The translations under genes and the position numbers were made by a program. This document shows positions 1 to 5,076 of a DNA stretch of 5,076 nt, piece after piece. Source of the stretch: Sulfurovum sp. (lineage in GTDB: Bacteria > Campylobacterota > Campylobacteria > Campylobacterales > Sulfurovaceae); assembly GCA_027066595.1 (NCBI GenBank), contig JAMONG010000287.1:1-5076 (forward strand), written 5' to 3'. How positions within the stretch are numbered: position 1 is the stretch's first letter; each line of letters starts with the position of its first letter. The notes below the pieces were generated by a model. It ran no database searches. It saw only the letters and a program-made list of their open reading frames with translations, and was not told the origin of the DNA.

Positions 1-1302
1 GCTATGGCACTAGGTATCGTTGTAGGGCTAGGCATCAACCTTAGTGGCATCAACATTGAGGGCAGTTTTACCCATGAATATGTTGTGGGTGGGCTTTTTT
101 ACATCGTAGGTAAAATGTTTATCACTGCACTTAAAATGCTTGTTGTACCTTTGGTGTTTTTCTCACTTATCGCTGGAGTGTTGGGCATTGGTGACATACG
201 AAAGCTAGGAAGTGTAGGACTAAAGTCTTTTGGACTTTATATGCTTACTACCGCCATAGCCATAGCCACTGCCATAGGTTTAGCCTCTGTAGTCATTCCT
301 TTTTTTAACACGCCTTCAGCAGAAGCAGAAGCCTTTACAGGCAAAGAAGCACCGCCTATATCGGATGTACTTATAAACATCATTCCTGACAATGTCATAC
401 AAGCTTTTGCTTCTGGCAATATGTTACAAATTATCTTCTTCTCCATCTTGCTAGGTATCTCACTGCTTATGGTGGGTAAAAAAGCAAAAGGCATCGCAGA
501 AGGCATAGAAGTCATCAATGAAGCCATGATGAACATGGTAAACATCGTCATGTCTGTAGCACCTTACGCTGTGTTTGCACTTTTAGCTAAAGCAGTAGCA
601 GAGCTAGGCTTAGACCTCTTGCAACAGCTAGCTGTGTATGTGCTGGTACTCATAGCAGCACTTTTGTTTCACCTTTTTGGTACGCTTATGTTTATTTTAA
701 AACTCTTTTCAAAACTAAGCCCCAAAATATTTTTAGCCAAAATACGAGATGCCCAAGTTTTTGCATTTTCTACAGCATCATCAAATGCTACCATACCTGT
801 GACATTACGCTCCGTGACAAAACGTATGGGTGTTGACAACTCAGTTGCCTCTTTTACCGTGCCTTTTGGTGCGACTATCAACATGGATGGCACAGCCATC
901 ATGCAAGGAGTAGCCACAGTTTTTATAGCCAATGTGTATGGTGTTGACTTAGGCATAAGCGGTTACTTAACCGTCATACTCATGTCAGTGCTAGCTTCCA
1001 TAGGCACAGCTGGAGTGCCAGGAGTGGGGCTTATTATGCTCTCTATGGTTTTTGTGCAAGTAGGACTTCCTGTAGAGGGCATAGGACTCATACTAGGTGT
1101 TGACAGACTACTTGACATGGTACGCACCTCTGTCAATGTCACAGGTGATGCCGTAGTCACCTGTGTAGTAGCCAAGAGTGAAGACGAACTAGACTTAGTT
1201 GTATTTACAGATGCAGATGCTGGTTTAGTAGAAGAGTTAGAAATAGATGACAATAGCGAAGAGGCTTTAGCTGAGGTAGTACGTAAGGTGGAGGAGGCTT
1301 AA
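1..1302 (+). CDS. Dicarboxylate/amino acid:cation symporter (DAACS family), probable Na+-coupled glutamate/aspartate transporter, 5'-partial
   Basis: Inner-membrane carrier of the GltP/GltT/GltPh fold that takes up acidic amino acids or dicarboxylates with cations. Counting from the Met at position 4, hydrophobic segments run through most of residues 1-390. Family motifs appear in order: the HP1 loop STASSNATIP (256-265), the helix-7 NMDGT motif (293-297), the HP2 tip GTAGVPG (334-340), and helix 8 DRLLDMVRTSVNVTGD (367-382). By alignment from memory to GltPh, D371, R374, T375 and N378 match D394, R397, T398 and N401, and D382 matches the sodium ligand D405. The Arg at the 397 position favours an acidic substrate over Ser/Thr or neutral amino acids. 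The frame is open to base 1, and the Met at 4 falls within helix 1 (homologues have a dozen or more residues before it), so the gene probably starts outside the window. The C-terminus carries an acidic tail of about 40 residues. The gene ends tail to tail with the minus-strand gene, overlapping it by 4 bases. The family is certain; the exact substrate is inferred. Confidence 0.93.
   Translation, partial: AMALGIVVGLGINLSGINIEGSFTHEYVVGGLFYIVGKMFITALKMLVVPLVFFSLIAGVLGIGDIRKLGSVGLKSFGLYMLTTAIAIATAIGLASVVIPFFNTPSAEAEAFTGKEAPPISDVLINIIPDNVIQAFASGNMLQIIFFSILLGISLLMVGKKAKGIAEGIEVINEAMMNMVNIVMSVAPYAVFALLAKAVAELGLDLLQQLAVYVLVLIAALLFHLFGTLMFILKLFSKLSPKIFLAKIRDAQVFAFSTASSNATIPVTLRSVTKRMGVDNSVASFTVPFGATINMDGTAIMQGVATVFIANVYGVDLGISGYLTVILMSVLASIGTAGVPGVGLIMLSMVFVQVGLPVEGIGLILGVDRLLDMVRTSVNVTGDAVVTCVVAKSEDELDLVVFTDADAGLVEELEIDDNSEEALAEVVRKVEEA
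253..276 (+). repeat. Short in-frame hexamer tandem (GCCATA units) in the transporter gene
   Basis: Four consecutive 6-base units read GCCATA, GCCATA, GCCACT, GCCATA, encoding Ala-Ile-Ala-Ile-Ala-Thr-Ala-Ile in a transmembrane helix. Because the unit is two codons, gain or loss of a copy would lengthen or shorten the helix without breaking the frame. It most likely reflects hydrophobic, Ala/Ile-rich coding and not a contingency locus. Confidence 0.5.
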
Positions 1303-1320
1303 ACCCCCAAACTCTCCACC
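1287..1320. repeat. Perfect 7-bp inverted repeat around the two convergent stop codons; possible weak bidirectional terminator
   Basis: GGTGGAG (1287-1293) is the exact reverse complement of CTCCACC (1314-1320), with a 20-base loop that contains both stop codons (plus-strand TAA 1300-1302; minus-strand TAA 1301-1299). The same hairpin can form in either transcript. Neither side is followed by a T-run and the loop is long, so it is not a canonical intrinsic terminator. The inverted repeat itself is directly visible; a role in ending or stabilising the two messages is inferred from its position, and chance is possible. Confidence 0.4.
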
Positions 1321-2810
1321 AATTTAGCAGCTGATCCTGCCATGCTATTATGTGGTTGATACAAATAGTTGTTTACTTTTTCAGGTACATGCTTAGGAAC
1401 TGTTAATGCTTCAAATTCTTCTTTGGCAGATTGTTTTGCTTTAAACAGGGCCATTTGTACACGGCTGTAAAAGTTTGCTGCACCTTCTCCAGAGGTTTCT
1501 ACACTTAAAAAATTTGCTTCAGGAAAATGGCTGGTGACGAGTGACTGTACACCATCACTCACAGCAGAACTTGGCATACATCCAAACGGTTTTACAGAGA
1601 TGGTGAGGTGTGAAAGGTTATCTTTAACACTTTCAATGAGGTGTGCTACCTCTAAATGCCCTTCTCCCCCTTCACAATCAAGGGTGTAATACGCTTCACT
1701 TAGTGCTGCGAGTTTTTCCATGTTTGGTATTTCGTAGTCATGTAGTCCTATAGCTTTGGCGTAGAGGGTAAAGTGTGTTTTTACAGCAGCTTTGGCAAGT
1801 TTTATCATGATACGACTTTTGACATTTGAAAAGTCTACTTTTTTGCTGCTCTCAACAGTGAGTGCTTCTTTTTTATGGAGTTTGCGTTCTGCCTCCCAGA
1901 TACTAAGCATAAGACGGTTCATCACAGGTTGAGGAATACACTCTGCCCCTTCAGCTTCTAAAAATCTATGCAGGTTGTAGTTACCATCTCCCTCTGTCAT
2001 GGCTGCCCAAAATTCACCCATGACTAACACTTTTGCTTTAGGCTGTAAACGGTCTAGTTTTACCTCTGCTAATATTTTACGACAAGACCAAAGTGCTTTG
2101 GTGAGATTAGTTTTCTTTTCAAAAGCTTCTGATACTATGAGACGACATGTCTCCATAGCATTGTCGACACTTCCTTTTTCTACTTCATAAGGACGCATCT
2201 TATAACCTAATATATTCATAATATCACCAATAATAATCGCTTTGACAAGGATAATAAAAAATTTAGGAGAGAGGTTTAGTAGTTGCTCAACCTCATCTTT
2301 TCCTTGGAAAATACCTTTGTCATGTGCAAAAGAGGTAATACGAAAGCCATCAAAGCCTGCATCACGAAGGGCTTTTTTATACTCTGTAATATACATACCA
2401 AAACGACAAGGTCCACAACCACCAGCTGTGACATAGGCATATTTAGTAACTATCTCTTGTTCGCTAAGCCCTTTTTTATCACGTAAATCTTGTAGGTATT
2501 TGACGAGATTTCCTACGGTAAAGTAGGTAGGGTTACACTGTCCTCTGTTTCCAAAAGCTTTTCCTTTTTGGAAAGACTCAAAGTCAGGGTTTGGCAGTGC
2601 TACAAAGTTTTCACCTATGGAGTGAAGAGCTGTCTCTATGAGTTTGTCTTGTAAAATGGTAAGACCCCCTACAAGCATAATGGTCTCTTTTTTAGATGCA
2701 TACGCTATAGGCTCTTTAGGTGCATCTCTCCACTGAGTGGTTTCTTGGTTAAGAAAGCTAAGGTCACCATTTTTATCGGTCATTTTTACTGTATTGCAGG
2801 CTACACTCAT
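1299..2810 (-). CDS. 2-hydroxyacyl-CoA dehydratase-like iron-sulfur protein, partner of the adjacent activase-type ATPase
   Basis: A 503-residue soluble protein resembling the C-terminal dehydratase-like part of large BcrAD/BadFG-type activase proteins (COG3580/COG3581-like; HgdA/HgdB-related). Recognisable stretches are GNRGQCNPTYFTVGNLVKYL (87-106), TAGGCGPCRFGMY (128-140), an EFWAAMTEGDGNYNLHRFLE region (266-285), EGGEGHLEVAHLIES-type sequence from 380, and KPFGCMPSSAVSDG (407-420). Cysteines at 5, 92, 132, 135, 222, 243, 291, 379 and 411 are visible; C92, C132, C135 and C411 sit in the most family-like motifs and are the best candidates for Fe-S ligands. There is no signal peptide or clear membrane helix, so it should be cytoplasmic. 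The ATG start at 2810-2808 is supported by AAGGAG seven bases upstream and overlaps the upstream stop as ATGA, so the two genes are probably co-transcribed and translationally coupled. By family logic it would accept electrons from the neighbouring ATPase. Its substrate is unknown: hydroxyacyl-CoA dehydration, another difficult reduction, or a redox-carrier role all fit. Confidence 0.85.
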   Translation of the reverse strand: MSVACNTVKMTDKNGDLSFLNQETTQWRDAPKEPIAYASKKETIMLVGGLTILQDKLIETALHSIGENFVALPNPDFESFQKGKAFGNRGQCNPTYFTVGNLVKYLQDLRDKKGLSEQEIVTKYAYVTAGGCGPCRFGMYITEYKKALRDAGFDGFRITSFAHDKGIFQGKDEVEQLLNLSPKFFIILVKAIIIGDIMNILGYKMRPYEVEKGSVDNAMETCRLIVSEAFEKKTNLTKALWSCRKILAEVKLDRLQPKAKVLVMGEFWAAMTEGDGNYNLHRFLEAEGAECIPQPVMNRLMLSIWEAERKLHKKEALTVESSKKVDFSNVKSRIMIKLAKAAVKTHFTLYAKAIGLHDYEIPNMEKLAALSEAYYTLDCEGGEGHLEVAHLIESVKDNLSHLTISVKPFGCMPSSAVSDGVQSLVTSHFPEANFLSVETSGEGAANFYSRVQMALFKAKQSAKEEFEALTVPKHVPEKVNNYLYQPHNSMAGSAAKLVESLGV

Positions 2811-5076
2811 GCTAGGACTCCTTCTTCTTTGGGTTCATCTTGTGATGATTGGTTTTTATGATTTAACGTTAGTTTGTATTGGTCTAGGGTATAGGCAAAG
2901 GTTTTGACGCGTATCTTTATAGACCCACCTGGTTTGTTGGCATCGATGTCATGCAAGGTAAGGTGAGGAGTACGTGATGCCCCTAGTATTTTATCTATGA
3001 TGGCGTATGTTGGTGCATCATGTCCACATTTAAAACTAGACAAATCAAGGACTGCAACATTGGGGTGACGTGCAGCAAACTTGGCTGCCCATACCTTTTG
3101 TGCTGAGTTTGTAGAGTAGTTTTCTGCCCATACATCGCGTATGTCATAGGCCGAACTTACACGTTCTTGTTGCACATCATTACCAAAATAACGTGAGAGA
3201 TAGTCTTCATCTTTAGGTATGGCACGCATCGAGATGGTTTTAAAGCCTAAAGACTGGAACTCATCAAGGACTTCATGGTTCATACCTGGGTCGGAGTGGT
3301 AAGGGCGACCCAGCAGTAAAATGACTACTTCATCATTTGCCACTGCTTCATCTAATATGACTCGTCCCTCTTTCATGATGTTGGCATCATTTTCATCAAG
3401 TGCTTTCCATGCCTGTTCTACTGCCCAGTTGTTTTCATCTTCTGTGATGTGTAGTTTGCTTTTCCATGTAGCAAAAAGTTGTTTTTTGAGTAAATCTTTG
3501 TTGTCAAAATTGAGTGGGTCTTCTACGTAGTCTATGTTTTTTTCTTCAAAAAGATTTTTCTCTTTGGTAAAAGCAGAGTAGACCACTTTAGGCGTACCAG
3601 AGATTATAGGACAAGAAGTTTGCCCCATGGTGTGTTTGACATACCCTGGTAGTTCTGTAACCGCAGGAAACCACATAAACTCAAAGGCTTTACGTGCAAA
3701 CTTTTTTTCATAGAGTAGAGCATAGACATGTGACTGTGCTACCTTAGCAGGGTAACAAGAGTCTACAGAGCCATATTTTGCACCCTCTAAATACATATCT
3801 TCATTGGAAAAATCAGAGAAGATGATATTGGTTGGGCTAATCTCTAAGGCTTCCAGATAGGTACGTAAAAAGGGTGCGAGTGAATAGATGTTTAACACTT
3901 TTGGTATGGCGATTTTGAGTTTACGTCTGTGTGCTTTGTTTTCATTTGAACTGGTTTGAAAATTTCTTGTGACTTGTTTACGCAGTGTTGGTCCCCAACC
4001 ACCAAGTGTTACCTTGACTTGTTGTTCTGTAACTTGTGTCTCTTTACTAGGTGTTTTTTCTAGGCTATAGTTAGACTTAAAGAGTTCAGCAGACTCTTTT
4101 TTGACTAAGTTGGGTACACTTTTTTGTAAGTCTTTACGTGAATCTTTAAGGATTTTAAGTGCTTCATGTGACTCTACCGTTCCCTCTTCACAAGAAAAGC
4201 CTGCGATGTAACGTACCACTTCAGAACTAGGTGTCTTAGTATCGATGAATGTACGTGAACAGTTGATGCTACAGAAGTTACACCGTGTACTCTCATCTGT
4301 TTTAGAGGTGTATGTCATTTGTAAGGCTTCTTCCATACCTGAAAATGTTGCATAGCCACGTTTTTCCACAACATCTTTAGCCTCTATGGCAGCACCATAG
4401 GCTCCTGCTTCACCAGGATGAGGGTGTACATCTACCCTAGCATGAGGCACTTTGTCTTTGATGTAGTCTACTTGTGCTTTAAGGGCTGCTTGGTTGTACT
4501 GAGTCCCACCTTGAAGGACAAAATGGTCTCCAAAAGCTGCAAGGTTAGGTGCTTGAACAACATATTGCCAAACATTTTTAGGCAATACTTTGGAGATACC
4601 TGCAAAGAGTTCTTCTTTAGTGTAGCCCTCTTTTTGAAAGTTCACTCTGTCTGTGTCTAAGAATACAGCACATCCATAATTAAACATAGGGGCTTGTTTT
4701 GCAGAAAATGCCACATCTGCAAATTCCTCTACAGGTACACCAAACTGTTTTGCCATAGATTGAAGCAGGGTTCCGTTACCTGCAGAACATTGGTTTGAAA
4801 GACGGAAGTTCTTCATCATACCATTTTCCATAAAGAGCACTTTGATGTCTTGCCCACCGATGTCACAAATGACATTGATGCTTTCTCCAAAGGCACGTTG
4901 TGCAGACTTCATATGGGCGATGGTTTCGATGATATTTGCATCGGCATTCAGTGCACCCCCTAGTACATCTGCAGCGTACCCTGTTACACCTAGCCCTTTG
5001 ACATCATAATAGCTATGAGGGTCTTGTGCTTGTATTTTTTCCAACAACTCTAATGTATCCTCTATAGGATTACCTT
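2807..5076 (-). CDS. BadF/BadG/BcrA/BcrD-type ATPase (2-hydroxyacyl-CoA dehydratase activase family) with DUF2229 and dehydratase-like C-terminus, 5'-partial
   Basis: Large activase of the HgdC/BcrAD superfamily, in which ATP hydrolysis drives an electron from a [4Fe-4S] cluster onto a partner at very low potential. The frame is open to the right edge (first full codon Gly at 5074-5072); a TTG at 5047 is only an internal Leu, so the N-terminus is missing. Of 755 visible residues, about 20-235 are the ASKHA-type ATPase: CDIGGQDIKVLF (70-81) is the phosphate motif, C96 (NQCSAGNGT) and C135 (YGCAVFLDTDR) lie 39 apart like the two cluster ligands C127 and C166 of HgdC, and LQGGTQYN (188-195) resembles the nucleotide-binding end. 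C265, C268, C272 and C295 form a separate Cys motif. A charged linker (about 308-382) leads to a DUF2229-like region from KIAIPKVLNIYSLAPF (387-402), containing C440 and C488. The last part has LLLGRPYHSDPGMNHE (586-601) and LDLSSFKCGHDAPTY (676-690), resembling dehydratase subunits. A first ATPase domain is expected upstream by analogy with full-length homologues, but cannot be seen. The stop overlaps the next gene's start as ATGA. The exact reaction is unknown. Confidence 0.9.
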   Translation of the reverse strand, partial: GNPIEDTLELLEKIQAQDPHSYYDVKGLGVTGYAADVLGGALNADANIIETIAHMKSAQRAFGESINVICDIGGQDIKVLFMENGMMKNFRLSNQCSAGNGTLLQSMAKQFGVPVEEFADVAFSAKQAPMFNYGCAVFLDTDRVNFQKEGYTKEELFAGISKVLPKNVWQYVVQAPNLAAFGDHFVLQGGTQYNQAALKAQVDYIKDKVPHARVDVHPHPGEAGAYGAAIEAKDVVEKRGYATFSGMEEALQMTYTSKTDESTRCNFCSINCSRTFIDTKTPSSEVVRYIAGFSCEEGTVESHEALKILKDSRKDLQKSVPNLVKKESAELFKSNYSLEKTPSKETQVTEQQVKVTLGGWGPTLRKQVTRNFQTSSNENKAHRRKLKIAIPKVLNIYSLAPFLRTYLEALEISPTNIIFSDFSNEDMYLEGAKYGSVDSCYPAKVAQSHVYALLYEKKFARKAFEFMWFPAVTELPGYVKHTMGQTSCPIISGTPKVVYSAFTKEKNLFEEKNIDYVEDPLNFDNKDLLKKQLFATWKSKLHITEDENNWAVEQAWKALDENDANIMKEGRVILDEAVANDEVVILLLGRPYHSDPGMNHEVLDEFQSLGFKTISMRAIPKDEDYLSRYFGNDVQQERVSSAYDIRDVWAENYSTNSAQKVWAAKFAARHPNVAVLDLSSFKCGHDAPTYAIIDKILGASRTPHLTLHDIDANKPGGSIKIRVKTFAYTLDQYKLTLNHKNQSSQDEPKEEGVLA
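2818..2823 (-). promoter_or_regulatory. Shine-Dalgarno AAGGAG for the dehydratase-like gene, inside the end of the ATPase gene
   Basis: On the minus strand AAGGAG is followed by seven bases (TCCTAGC) and then the ATG at 2810-2808. It lies in the final codons (Glu-Glu-Gly-Val-Leu-Ala) of the ATPase gene. Strength and spacing are near ideal. This fixes the start of the second gene and shows that the split is a real two-gene arrangement with its own ribosome entry, not a sequencing frameshift. With the ATGA overlap it suggests re-initiation and matched output of the two proteins. Confidence 0.85.

Noticed and set aside
4..6. ATG as the true start of the transporter.
   Set aside because: It falls inside the first membrane helix by comparison with GltPh, and only three bases lie upstream, so no ribosome binding site can be assessed. 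It remains possible but unlikely.
300..306. Run of seven T in the transporter as a phase-variable tract.
   Set aside because: Seven bases is short for a contingency tract and the frame is intact; such runs are common in AT-rich genomes.
237..1253. Antisense open frames of about 95-105 codons on the minus strand within the transporter gene.
   Set aside because: They are composition shadows of the hydrophobic coding strand (Met/Ser/Thr/Ala-rich), match no family I know, and the plus-strand protein is unambiguous.
3536..3542. A-AAA-AAC slippery heptamer in the correct phase for -1 frameshifting within the ATPase gene (Glu-Lys-Asn codons).
   Set aside because: The -1 frame hits a stop after about ten codons, the zero frame continues through conserved family sequence, and Glu-Lys-Asn codons produce this heptamer by chance in AT-rich genes.
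4418..4660. Plus-strand open frame of 80 codons with a Cys/Val-rich hydrophobic translation.
   Set aside because: It is antisense to the conserved ATPase core and has no convincing ribosome binding site or family resemblance.
5045..5047. TTG as a possible start codon for the ATPase gene.
   Set aside because: The frame stays open upstream to the window edge with family-like sequence (GNPIEDT), and the ATPase domain would be cut in half by this start.
1..5076. A pathway in which the transporter supplies glutamate for a 2-hydroxyglutaryl-CoA fermentation run by the dehydratase-like pair.
   Set aside because: The genes are convergent, not co-transcribed, the transporter substrate is only inferred, and no 2-hydroxyglutarate dehydrogenase or CoA-transferase is visible. 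Adjacency alone does not support it.

Overview
The window is almost wholly coding. It holds three genes: a 5'-truncated transporter on the plus strand, and two overlapping minus-strand genes converging on it. The minus-strand pair encodes a large iron-sulfur ATPase system of the 2-hydroxyacyl-CoA dehydratase activase (HgdC / BcrAD-BadFG) superfamily. The base composition is moderately AT-rich, genes are packed to the point of overlap, and the protein families are typical of anaerobic or microaerobic bacteria. The codon choice and protein flavour remind me of sulfur-oxidising Campylobacterota (Sulfurovum/Sulfurimonas-like), but that is an impression and not a demonstrated assignment.

Left part (1-1302, +): a dicarboxylate/amino acid:cation symporter (DAACS, GltP/GltT type). 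The reading frame is open to the window edge and the first visible Met lies inside what should be the first membrane helix, so the true start is outside the window. Sodium-site and substrate-site residues are intact, including the helix-8 arginine expected for acidic amino acids.

Middle and right part (1299-2810 and 2807-5076, both -): the upstream gene, whose start lies beyond the right edge, encodes an ATPase domain with two [4Fe-4S]-ligand cysteines 39 residues apart, a cysteine-rich insert, a DUF2229-type region and a dehydratase-like C-terminus. The second gene begins through an ATGA overlap with its own Shine-Dalgarno and encodes a 503-residue dehydratase-like protein with further conserved-looking cysteines. 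The pair looks like one functional unit: an ATP-driven electron-transfer activator with its iron-sulfur acceptor. The reaction catalysed is not known from the sequence.

The transporter and the second gene meet tail to tail with a 4-bp overlap of coding ends. A perfect 7-bp inverted repeat surrounds both stop codons. No RNA genes, CRISPR arrays, insertion sequences or promoters were seen; the starts of the transporter and of the ATPase, where promoters would lie, are outside the window.
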